Origin: Paludibacteraceae bacterium
GTDB taxonomy: Bacteria > Bacteroidota > Bacteroidia > Bacteroidales > Paludibacteraceae
DNA: 64,000 nt
Assembly: GCA_017509715.1 (NCBI GenBank)
Contig: JAFWOU010000023.1
Span: 1-64,000, forward strand
Direction: 5' to 3'
The notes under the pieces were generated by a model that saw only the letters and a list, made by a program, of their open reading frames with translations, was not told where the DNA came from and did no database searches. The position numbers and the translations under genes were made by a program. Below are positions 27,137 through 33,803 of this stretch, one piece after another (within the stretch, counting starts at the first letter, position 1; each line of letters starts with the position of its first letter).

Positions 27137-29020
27137 TTATTTGATTCGTTCTTGTAGCATCAGTTGCCCGTCTTGCCGTACGTAGCAACCCGTATAGGCC
27201 ATCACTTTCTCGGCAATCTTCCTCACCACCGCGCCGCATCCTCGGCCGGCATTGATGGTCTTGGGATTCAGGTCCTCGCGGCGTTGCGGGGCTTCCATCA
27301 CGCATATGCAGCTGTACTTGGGATTCTCCTCCGGGAAATACCCCACAAAGCTGATACGGTGGTGCTCGCTGTCATAGCCGCCCGTCGAGGTATGGATCTG
27401 GGCCGTACCCGTCTTTCCGGCGATATGCACCAGTTCGCTCTGCGCCTGTTGCCATCCGTTGCTCAGCGCCGCTGTGCCCATCTCGTTGTCCCATACTACG
27501 TCGTGCAGGGCCTTGCGGATATCGGCTATCGCTTCCGGCGAACAGAACTGCTCCCGTATCACCTGCATCTGCCGGCGCTCAATCACCTCGCCGTCCTGGT
27601 GCAGCTCGCGCACCAGCGAGGGGTGGATCAGCTTTCCGCCATTGGCTATCGCGGCGTAGATCATGGCGATCTGCACGGGCGTCAACTCCACCGAGTAACC
27701 GTACACCATCTTCGATATCGTCACGTAGTCACCCGGGTTGGGCTTGTTGATGCGGGCGATATGCGATCCCGGTATGTCGTTGGGCATGGTGTCGATCACG
27801 CCCATCTGGTTCAGCTTCTCGATAAACTTGGTGGCGCTTCCGTCATAGGCGGCGGGTATCACCTTCGCCATACCGATATTACTCGAGACGGCCAGCACCT
27901 GACGCATGGTCAGCGTAGCGTCCATCTTATGCGCATCGGTGTGGGTTAGCACGTCTTTGTATTTCCACGGCGCACGGGTCACCGTCACGTGCGTATTGAG
28001 CGATATCTTCTTGTCGTCCAGGGCCGCCAACATGGCGATGGTCTTGAAGGTAGAACCCGGTTCGGCACGCATGAAGGCACGGTTCTCGGTTTCCCGATAT
28101 GTGCCCTGCTTGTCGCGACTCAGGTTGGCTACGGCTTTCAGTTCACCCGTTCGCACGTCCATCAGCACGCAGCATCCCCACTTGGCGCCGTAGGCCTCCA
28201 CCGGACCTCGCAACTCTTTCTCCACGATGTCCTGCAGGTTGGCATCTATCGTACTCACGATGTCTACGCCGTTCAGCGGTTCCCGCTGGATGATCACCTG
28301 GTCGCGACCGCCTACGCGGCGCATCACGCCTACACCCGGCTGGCCTACCAGCAGACTGTCGTACTGCTTCTCCAGGCCGCTCAGTCCGTGCCCCTTGGTC
28401 GTTCCCGTCGTACCTATCGTACGGCAGGCCAGGTTGCCAAACGGACGGGTCCTCACCTTGATGGTGTCCCAGATCAGTCCGGTCACGTTGCTATTCGTCC
28501 GTCCGCGCGCGATGAAGGGATTCTCCATCAGCTTGGTATACTGCAGGAAGTTGATCGTGTCGCGCGTCAGCACCAGGTAGTGCTTGCCTTGCTGCTTGGC
28601 CGTGACGATCATGTCGCGGTATTCCTGCTTGGTCTTATCCCCCACGATCAGGCTCAGCGAAGCCGAGAGGGTGTCTATGTTGTTCCAGAAGGCCGTGTCG
28701 CGCTTGATGATCGTGCCCTTGCGCTTGCCGCGCTTGATGGTGTCCGGCTTGTTCAGTAGTCCGCCTGCCAACGGATCCATAGAGAGTCGGAAGCGGGGTA
28801 TCGAACTGGCCATGAGTTGTCCGTTGCAGTCGTATATATTGCCGCGAATAGGCGGCACAGCCACGATGCGCTCGTCCTGCACCTCCTCCGCCAGCTCCCA
28901 GTGATGACTGTCGCGGGTCTGGATCAGGATGATGCGAATCAGTACGGTCAGAAAACCGCACACCATGATCAGAAAGATGATGGCGAAGCGTAGGATCGTT
29001 GTACGGTTGTTGTTCTGCAT
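27137..29020 (-). CDS. ftsI: FtsI/PBP2-type septal transpeptidase (class B PBP)
   Basis: 627 residues. A single N-terminal membrane anchor (TTILRFAIIFLIMVCGFLTV) precedes the pedestal (VPPIRGNIYDCNG, LSGLEKQYDSLL). The transpeptidase motifs are EPGSTFKTIAML with the active serine near residue 324, SSNIGMAKV near 372, and KTGTAQIH near 535. It crosslinks septal peptidoglycan with FtsW. Many Bacteroidota homologues end in a PASTA domain of about 60 residues. This one stops soon after the transpeptidase fold and shows no such tail. It lies 3 bp after ftsL and 12 bp before murE. Confidence 0.93.
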   Translation of the reverse strand: MQNNNRTTILRFAIIFLIMVCGFLTVLIRIILIQTRDSHHWELAEEVQDERIVAVPPIRGNIYDCNGQLMASSIPRFRLSMDPLAGGLLNKPDTIKRGKRKGTIIKRDTAFWNNIDTLSASLSLIVGDKTKQEYRDMIVTAKQQGKHYLVLTRDTINFLQYTKLMENPFIARGRTNSNVTGLIWDTIKVRTRPFGNLACRTIGTTGTTKGHGLSGLEKQYDSLLVGQPGVGVMRRVGGRDQVIIQREPLNGVDIVSTIDANLQDIVEKELRGPVEAYGAKWGCCVLMDVRTGELKAVANLSRDKQGTYRETENRAFMRAEPGSTFKTIAMLAALDDKKISLNTHVTVTRAPWKYKDVLTHTDAHKMDATLTMRQVLAVSSNIGMAKVIPAAYDGSATKFIEKLNQMGVIDTMPNDIPGSHIARINKPNPGDYVTISKMVYGYSVELTPVQIAMIYAAIANGGKLIHPSLVRELHQDGEVIERRQMQVIREQFCSPEAIADIRKALHDVVWDNEMGTAALSNGWQQAQSELVHIAGKTGTAQIHTSTGGYDSEHHRISFVGYFPEENPKYSCICVMEAPQRREDLNPKTINAGRGCGAVVRKIAEKVMAYTGCYVRQDGQLMLQERIK

Positions 29021-29023
29021 GGC

Positions 29024-29335
29024 CTATTGTAGTTTACGTAGTGGACGTATGTTGGTTTCCAGTTCGCTCTGGTGCTCCTCCAGCCGGTCGATGACCGAGG
29101 TCTGACGCGTCAGGTGGGCATACTCCGAGTAGATGGATAGGTACTGAAACTTAGCGGTCTTCAGTTCCTGGCGAAGCCGGTATATCTCGTTCTGCTGGTC
29201 AATAGCCTGGTAACCCGCCATGATGTAGATGATCACCAGCACGCCGATCAGTAGCAGCAAGGGATACTGCTTCCTCATCGGTTCCGAACGGAAGATATCG
29301 CCGTTCATCAATTGCTTAAAACTAAAACCAGCCAT
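29024..29335 (-). CDS. ftsL: FtsL-like division protein
   Basis: 103 residues: a short cytoplasmic N-terminus, one membrane segment (YPLLLLIGVLVIIYIMAGY, about residues 24-42) and a periplasmic coiled coil (QQNEIYRLRQELKTAKFQY). Size, topology and position between rsmH and ftsI identify the divergent FtsL of Bacteroidota, which links FtsQ/DivIB to FtsW-FtsI. Sequence identity alone would not be decisive. The 112-bp gap to rsmH holds a TTTACGA-type repeat and an inverted repeat. Confidence 0.85.
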   Translation of the reverse strand: MAGFSFKQLMNGDIFRSEPMRKQYPLLLLIGVLVIIYIMAGYQAIDQQNEIYRLRQELKTAKFQYLSIYSEYAHLTRQTSVIDRLEEHQSELETNIRPLRKLQ

Positions 29336-29339
29336 TTTT

Positions 29340-29378
29340 AATTTACCATTTGTTCATTTACGATTTGTTCATTTGCCC
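29340..29378. repeat. TTTACGA-type heptamers between rsmH and ftsL
   Basis: Degenerate units ATTTACC, ATTTGTTC, ATTTACG, ATTTGTTC, ATTTGCC, related to the arrays at 25551 and 42161. Confidence 0.8.
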
Positions 29379-29391
29379 TTCTTCTCGGGGT

Positions 29392-29427
29392 CCCCGCGAA
29401 GTGCTAACGCAGTGATACTTCGTGGGG
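29392..29427. repeat. Inverted repeat between rsmH and ftsL
   Basis: CCCCGCGAAGT at 29392-29402 pairs with ACTTCGTGGGG at 29417-29427, with a 14-nt loop and one G-T pair. No T run follows, so a terminator is unlikely. It could slow polymerase or stabilise the mRNA. Confidence 0.7.
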
Positions 29428-29447
29428 AAAGGAGGAACAGCGGCAAG

Positions 29448-30422
29448 TTAAACGCGCTTGTGCGTTTCGGTCTTGTGAGCTTGTTCCGACGCCGCCACTC
29501 GGAGCTTGGCGCTGCGGCTGCGGGGATTACGTTCCACCTCCTCGGCATCGGCTGTGCGTCCTTTCTCTATCAGGCGGAACGGACTGACGATATTACCGTA
29601 GAAGTCCTTCTCTATCTCGCCTTCTATGTTGCCGGCCCGTAGGAAATTCTTCACCAGTCGGTCCTCCAGCGAGTGGTAGGTCAGTATGGCGATACGTCCG
29701 CCGGGCGAGAGCAGTTCGCGTGAAGCGACCAGCAGCTCGCGCAAGGCCCCCATCTCATCGTTCAGCTCGATACGCAGAGCCTGAAATGCGCGTGCCAGGT
29801 CTTTCTTCTGTTGCGGTTGTACCTCTATCGCCGTACCCATGGGCAGCGCCATAGGCGGTTCGCCGCCACGTAGCAGGACGCTCACCAGTTGGTCGGTGGT
29901 CTCAATCGGTCGCATCTGGCGACTCTTGCAGATACGCTCGGCCAGGCGGCGGCTGTTCTTCAGTTCACCATATAAATATAGTACGCGCGCGAGGGATTCC
30001 TCGTCGGCGGTGTTCAGCAGTTGGGCGGCAGTCATAGCTTGCTGCTGGTTGAGCCGCATGTCCAGCGGGGCGGCAAAGCGGAAACTGAAGCCGCGCTCTA
30101 CGCTGTCGAAGTGGTGGAAACTCACGCCCAGGTCGGCCAGTATGCCGTCCACCTCGTGTATGCCGTAGTAGTCCATCCAGTTGCGTAGGTACCGGAAGTT
30201 GCTATGTACGAAGGTCCACCTCGTATCGTCTATCGCGTTGCGTAGGGCATCGGCGTCCTGGTCAAAGGAGTAGAGACGTCCGTTCCGGCCCAACCGGCTC
30301 ATGATGCCGCGGCTGTGACCGCCACCGCCGAAGGTGACATCCACGTAGATGCCATCCTCCCTAATCTGCAGCCCGTCCAGCGTCGGCTCCAGCATCGCCG
30401 GTATGTGATAGACCTCCTCCAT
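29448..30422 (-). CDS. rsmH: RsmH, 16S rRNA C1402 N4-methyltransferase
   Basis: 324 residues. MraW/RsmH signatures: HIPAMLEPTLDGL at the N-terminus, the SAM motif YVDVTFGGGGHSRGIM near residue 27, DGILADLGVSFHHFD near 93, RGFSFRFAAPLDMRL near 109, and the C-terminal LTYHSLEDRLVKNFLR near 257. It methylates the N4 of cytidine 1402 of 16S rRNA. RsmI, encoded at 46983-47693, methylates the 2'-OH of the same nucleotide, so both enzymes of this modification are in the window. It lies 3 bp after mraZ. Confidence 0.95.
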   Translation of the reverse strand: MEEVYHIPAMLEPTLDGLQIREDGIYVDVTFGGGGHSRGIMSRLGRNGRLYSFDQDADALRNAIDDTRWTFVHSNFRYLRNWMDYYGIHEVDGILADLGVSFHHFDSVERGFSFRFAAPLDMRLNQQQAMTAAQLLNTADEESLARVLYLYGELKNSRRLAERICKSRQMRPIETTDQLVSVLLRGGEPPMALPMGTAIEVQPQQKKDLARAFQALRIELNDEMGALRELLVASRELLSPGGRIAILTYHSLEDRLVKNFLRAGNIEGEIEKDFYGNIVSPFRLIEKGRTADAEEVERNPRSRSAKLRVAASEQAHKTETHKRV

Positions 30423-30425
30423 ACG

Positions 30426-30944
30426 TTAATTCTTGACTCCAGAGGCACTCTGGTCGACTCCGGAAGCACTCCGGCTTTCGACTTTCGACTTTTGACTTTC
30501 GACTATCATTCGTTCACGAATGAGTTTCGCCAGTTCGCGCGGTTCGATACGTTGCTGCTCATACTGCTCACGGCTCCAGAGGGCAAACTTATCCAGCATG
30601 CCCACGAATACCAGGTCCGACTTGCCGTTCAGGTACTCGGTATTCTTCTTGCTCAGCAGTACGCGTCCTTGCATGTCGGGGTCCAGCAGTTCGGCTTCGC
30701 CCACATACTGCATCAGTATCCGATCGTCATCGGGGTTCCAGTCATCCAGCACCTGGCTCAGCTGCTCCAGTCTGGCGTTCCAGACCTCCTCCGGATAGAA
30801 TAGGATACATCCTTGCTCGGCATCACGACGCGCCACCATACGCATCGAACGTGCTTCACCCAGTATCTTGCGGTAACCGGCAGGGATGAAAACGCGTCCT
30901 TTCTCGTCCATTTTGGCGTCGATATTTCCTATAAACGTTCGCAT
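30426..30944 (-). CDS. mraZ: MraZ, regulator of the dcw cluster, with repeat-derived tail
   Basis: 172 residues from ATG 30944 (MRTFIGNIDAKMDEKGRVFI). An earlier in-frame ATG at 31016 would precede the promoter, so it is rejected. Two AbrB-like SpoVT domains are visible: DEKGRVFIPAGYRKIL near residue 13 and DPDMQGRVLLSKKNTEYL near 89. MraZ binds TGGG direct repeats upstream of its own gene, and two such boxes are present at 31001-31015. The family is usually about 150 residues. The last 25 or so (VESQKSKVESRSASGVDQSA) come from GACTTTY heptamers and an adjoining CACTCYGG repeat, so the tail is repeat-derived. The same peptide ends RsmI. Confidence 0.93.
   Translation of the reverse strand: MRTFIGNIDAKMDEKGRVFIPAGYRKILGEARSMRMVARRDAEQGCILFYPEEVWNARLEQLSQVLDDWNPDDDRILMQYVGEAELLDPDMQGRVLLSKKNTEYLNGKSDLVFVGMLDKFALWSREQYEQQRIEPRELAKLIRERMIVESQKSKVESRSASGVDQSASGVKN
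30431..30506. repeat. CACTCYGG and GACTTTY repeats forming the mraZ 3' end
   Basis: Two GGCACTCTGG/AAGCACTCCGG-like units are followed by GACTTTY heptamers, all inside the mraZ reading frame. A matching composite ends rsmI at 46991-47040. Confidence 0.9.
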
Positions 30945-30972
30945 AGTTTTTCGTTGATTTCTGAAATCGGGT

Positions 30973-31005
30973 GCAAAGTTACAAAAAATTTTTGATATTT
31001 CCCCA
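30973..31005 (-). promoter_or_regulatory. mraZ promoter
   Basis: The -7 box TAACTTTGC is at 30981-30973. The -33 position (31005-31001) is occupied by TGGGG, which is a MraZ box, instead of TTTG. Bound MraZ would therefore cover the -33 region. Confidence 0.75.
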
Positions 31006-31015
31006 CTTTTCCCCA
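31001..31015 (-). promoter_or_regulatory. mraZ: MraZ operator: two TGGGG boxes 10 bp apart
   Basis: TGGGG at 31015-31011 and 31005-31001 in direct orientation with a 5-bp spacer (AAAAG), as known for MraZ binding sites. Confidence 0.8.
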
Positions 31016-31016
31016 C

Positions 31017-31193
31017 AAAAAATTTATAAAAAAAGTTTTCAACAGGTTATTAACAATTTTCCAAAGTCGTACTATGCTGATTTATAGCCAATTATATAGG
31101 TTATTAACAAAGTGGGCAAAAGTGGGGAAAATTTTAACATTTTCGCCCTACTTATTAACATCGCATTTTTTTTCGAAAAAAAGTGCTCAAAAA
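31017..31193. other. AT-rich divergent intergenic region with repeated motifs
   Basis: No gene. It holds two identical AGGTTATTAACAA copies (31044-31056 and 31098-31110, 54 bp apart), a third partial copy CTTATTAACAT near 31151, and a second pair of MraZ-like boxes on the plus strand (TGGGC 31113-31117, TGGGG 31123-31127). Confidence 0.7.
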
Positions 31194-31226
31194 TTTGTGT
31201 ATGTCGAAAAAAAGCAGTAATTTTGC
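31194..31226 (+). promoter_or_regulatory. Promoter of the structured RNA / rplU region
   Basis: TTTG at 31194-31197, a 20-nt spacer with TGTATGTC and an A run, then TAATTTTGC at 31218-31226. Transcription would start near 31233, about 310 nt before rplU. Confidence 0.85.
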
Positions 31227-31232
31227 ACGCTT

Positions 31233-31432
31233 TTTCGCGCTCACTCCCCTCATACGCGCGCCAAAACGCCGTTTTAGCGATAGGTATTCGGGGGTGCTCG
31301 CTCTCCCCACCGCAAACAGCCTCCGGCTTGGTTTACGTTGGGGGCCCCGAAAGGGGGAAAGGCAAAATTGATTAAGCGTAATGGCCGGATAAGTGCCCTT
31401 GTAGCGTATGAGTCTCTGACAGCAGCGCGTAA
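31233..31432 (+). ncRNA. Structured RNA with 6S-like fold (candidate 6S / Bacteroidales-1 RNA)
   Basis: A folded RNA of about 200 nt can be drawn by hand. CGCGCT (31236-31241) pairs with AGCGCG (31424-31429). CTCATACGC (31249-31257) pairs with GCGTATGAG (31404-31412), nine pairs. TTCGGGG (31287-31293) pairs with CCCCGAA (31345-31351). The tip is a long hairpin from CCCCA (31305) to TGGGG (31343) that includes AGCC-TCC-GGCT. A large open region separates the closing and apical stems. A long closing stem, a central bubble and an apical hairpin are the layout of 6S RNA. The own promoter fits, and the region has no reading frame of note. It could instead be an rplU leader. No T-run terminator follows. 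Confidence 0.6.
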
Positions 31433-31458
31433 TGAAAGGAGCCGCCTAAACGCACTAA

Positions 31459-31529
31459 CAGCTATCAGCCGTCAGCTATCAGCTGTCAGACAATAAATCT
31501 GAAATCTGAATGCTGAATACTGAAAGCCA
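31459..31529. repeat. CAGCYRT and GCTGAAT heptamers before rplU
   Basis: Units CAGCTAT, CAGCCGT, CAGCTAT, CAGCTGT, then TCTGAAA, TCTGAAT, GCTGAAT, ACTGAAA. They fill the space between the structured RNA and rplU. Confidence 0.9.
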
Positions 31530-31546
31530 AAAATTGAAAGTACAAC

Positions 31547-31867
31547 ATGTACGCAATTGTAGAAATGAAGGGCCAGCAGTTTAAGGTAGAAGCTGGCAAG
31601 AAACTGTTCATCAATCGTATGAACGAGCTCGAGAAGGGCGCAACCGTAGAGTTTGAGAACGTGTTGCTGCTCGATCAAGAGGGTAAAGTGAAAGTAGGCG
31701 CTCCCTACATCAAGGGCGCTAAAGTGGTTTGCGAAGTGCTCGACAACGAGTGCCGTGGTGAGAAGATCCTGGTCTTCCACAAGAAGCGCCGCAAAGGTTA
31801 TCGCAAGCTGAATGGACATCGTCAGGACCTGACCAATGTCGTAGTTAAAGAAATTGTTATTGCTTAA
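31547..31867 (+). CDS. rplU: 50S ribosomal protein L21
   Basis: 106 residues. [20 protein letters not shown] at the start and the C-terminal [18 protein letters not shown] are the L21 signatures. Full length. L21 binds 23S rRNA in the large subunit. The gene is 18 bp before rpmA, the usual rplU-rpmA pair. Its nearest promoter is the one at 31194-31226, which would make the structured RNA part of, or processed from, the same transcript. Confidence 0.97.
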   Translation: MYAIVEMKGQQFKVEAGKKLFINRMNELEKGATVEFENVLLLDQEGKVKVGAPYIKGAKVVCEVLDNECRGEKILVFHKKRRKGYRKLNGHRQDLTNVVVKEIVIA

Positions 31868-31885
31868 AAGAAAGGACAACAGAGT

Positions 31886-32152
31886 ATGGCACACAAGAAA
31901 GGTGTCGGTAGTTCGAAGAACGGCCGTGAATCAGAAAGCAAACGTCTTGGCGTGAAGATCTTTGGTGGTCAATTCGCAAAGGCAGGTAACATTATCGTAC
32001 GTCAGCGTGGTACCGTCCACAACCCGGGTCAGAACATGGGTATGGGCTCCGACCACACACTGTTCGCTCTCTGCGACGGAATCGTAACATTCCGCAAGCG
32101 TCGCGACAACAAGTCGTACGTCTCCATCCAGCCGGTGGCAGCTGAGGCTTAA
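31886..32152 (+). CDS. rpmA: 50S ribosomal protein L27
   Basis: 88 residues. The N-terminus [20 protein letters not shown] is the standard L27 start, which reaches towards the peptidyl-transferase centre; no cleavable N-terminal extension is present. [18 protein letters not shown] and [17 protein letters not shown] follow. An AAAGGA-type site precedes the ATG. The rplU-rpmA transcript ends at the hairpin at 32174-32215. Confidence 0.97.
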   Translation: MAHKKGVGSSKNGRESESKRLGVKIFGGQFAKAGNIIVRQRGTVHNPGQNMGMGSDHTLFALCDGIVTFRKRRDNKSYVSIQPVAAEA

Positions 32153-32173
32153 AATCGGCGGAGACATTTTCCT

Positions 32174-32215
32174 AAATCTCCTACCGTGAGCTTCGGCTTC
32201 TGGTGGGAGATTTTA
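32174..32215 (+). terminator. Terminator of rplU-rpmA
   Basis: Stem AAATCTCCTACC / GGTGGGAGATTT with an inner GAGC-TTCG-GCTT loop, followed by TTATTTT. Confidence 0.9.
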
Positions 32216-32231
32216 TTTTGAATACAAACCA

Positions 32232-32316
32232 GGCCGTCAGCCATCAGCCAGGTCAGACCTGCGTCAGGTGCTTCCGAGCACTCCGGTAAAAAGCCGAATG
32301 CTGAATGCTGAAAGCC
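32232..32316. repeat. Composite dispersed repeat, copy 1
   Basis: CAGCYRT heptamers, then a 54-nt block from GTCAGGTGCTTCC (32263) to GCTGAAAGCC (32316) with two GCTGAAT units. An inverted second copy at 51954-52014 is identical except for exactly one extra 7-bp unit. Confidence 0.95.
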
Positions 32317-32332
32317 ATAAGAAAATATTACA

Positions 32333-33712
32333 ATGTTAACTCTAAAACAAATCTATGACGATAAAGCTCGTGTTATTGCGGGCTTGGAGAAGAAACACTT
32401 TGCCGGTGCTGCTGAGGCAATCGACGAAGTGCTTCGTCTTGATAGTGAGCGTAAGGCTGCGCAGCAACTCAAGGATGCTGCGGCGGCTGAGATGAACCGC
32501 ATCAGCAAGTCGATCGGCGCGCTCATGGCCCAGGGTAAGCGCGAGGAAGCTGAGGCTGCTAAGGCCCAGACCGGTGCACTCAAGGCTCAGATCGCCGAGC
32601 AGGACCAGAAGATGTCGGCCGCCGAGGAGGCACAGACCCGTCTGCTGCTCACCATCCCCAATATCCCCTACGATATCGTGCCCGAGGGTGCGAGCGCCGA
32701 GGATAACCTGGCTGTTGCTATCGGCAACTGGCCCAACCAGCCCATGATCGACGCCATCTCGCGCAATGGTGCTGTGGCGCTTCGCAACTGGGATGGTGCA
32801 ACCGATGAGGCTATTGCTACGGACCGCCTGGAGAAAAATATGGGTGGCGAGACACTCGCCCCGCATTGGGAACTGGCTAAGAAGTACAACCTCATCGACT
32901 TCGACCTGGGCGTCAAGATCTCGGGCGCAGGCTTTCCCGTCTATATCGGACAGGGTGCTCGCCTGCAGCGCGCGCTGATCAATTTCTTCCTGGCTGAGGC
33001 GAACAAGGCCGGGTATACGGAGATCATGCCGCCGACGGTGGTGAACGCCGCATCGGGTTACGGTACGGGTCAGCTGCCCGACAAGGAGGGCCAGATGTAC
33101 CACTGTGAGGTGGATGATCTCTACCTCATCCCTACGGCTGAGGTGCCGGTGACGAATCTCTATCGCGACGTCATCCTGGATGAGGCACAGCTGCCTATCA
33201 AGAACTGCGCCTATACCGAGTGCTTCCGTCGTGAGGCGGGTAGCTACGGTAAGGACGTACGCGGACTCAACCGTCTGCACGAGTTCTCCAAGATTGAGAT
33301 CGTACGTATTGATACGCCCGAGCACTCCGACGCCAGTCACAAAGAGATGCTCGAGCACGTAGAGGGTCTGCTCCAGAAGCTGGAGCTGCCGTATCGTATT
33401 CTGCGCCTGTCGGGTGGCGATATGAGCTTCACCGCTGCGCTCTGCTACGACTTTGAGGTTTACAGCGAGGCACAGCACCGCTGGCTCGAGGTTTCTTCTA
33501 CGTCGAATTTCGACACCTACCAGGCTAATCGCCTGAAGTGTCGTTACCGCCGTGCGGAGGATAAGAAGGTGACGCTCTGCCACACCCTGAACGGTTCGGC
33601 ACTTGCCCTACCGCGCATCGTGGCAGCGCTGCTGGAGAACAACCAATGCGAAGAAGGTATCCGTATCCCGAAGGCCCTGCAACCCTTCTTCGGAGACGAT
33701 ATGATTCGATAA
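32333..33712 (+). CDS. serS: Seryl-tRNA synthetase
   Basis: 459 residues, full length. The N-terminal helical hairpin that grips the long variable arm of tRNA-Ser covers about residues 1-105, with many Ala, Glu and Lys. Class II catalytic motifs follow: TAEVPVTNLYRD near 267, ECFRREAGSYGKDVRGLNRLHEF near 298 (motif 2) and NGSALALPRIVAALLEN near 420 (motif 3, ending in the conserved arginine region). It charges tRNA-Ser in the cytoplasm. It has a terminator directly after its stop. The dispersed repeat at 32232-32316 lies upstream, and no typical -33/-7 pair is clear. Confidence 0.97.
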   Translation: MLTLKQIYDDKARVIAGLEKKHFAGAAEAIDEVLRLDSERKAAQQLKDAAAAEMNRISKSIGALMAQGKREEAEAAKAQTGALKAQIAEQDQKMSAAEEAQTRLLLTIPNIPYDIVPEGASAEDNLAVAIGNWPNQPMIDAISRNGAVALRNWDGATDEAIATDRLEKNMGGETLAPHWELAKKYNLIDFDLGVKISGAGFPVYIGQGARLQRALINFFLAEANKAGYTEIMPPTVVNAASGYGTGQLPDKEGQMYHCEVDDLYLIPTAEVPVTNLYRDVILDEAQLPIKNCAYTECFRREAGSYGKDVRGLNRLHEFSKIEIVRIDTPEHSDASHKEMLEHVEGLLQKLELPYRILRLSGGDMSFTAALCYDFEVYSEAQHRWLEVSSTSNFDTYQANRLKCRYRRAEDKKVTLCHTLNGSALALPRIVAALLENNQCEEGIRIPKALQPFFGDDMIR

Positions 33713-33748
33713 AAAAATCGGAGGCTCAACACCTCCGATTTTTTTTTA
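33711..33748 (+). terminator. Terminator of serS
   Basis: A run, stem ATCGGAGG/CCTCCGAT, loop CTCAACA, then nine T residues. The A and T runs make it bidirectional, so it may also serve the convergent MFS gene. A TAACCCR array follows immediately. Confidence 0.95.
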
Positions 33749-33803
33749 TAACCCGTAACCCGTAACCCGTAACCCGTAACCCGTAACCCGTAACCCGTAA
33801 CCT
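33749..33803 (+). repeat. TAACCCG heptamer array, about 7 units
   Basis: An almost pure TAACCCG tandem between the serS terminator and the stop codon of the convergent MFS gene. This is the same arrangement as at 20400-20514. Confidence 0.95.

Noticed and set aside
29392..29427. Terminator inside the dcw cluster
   Set aside because: The inverted repeat has no T run on the minus strand, and the essential genes downstream need transcription through it.
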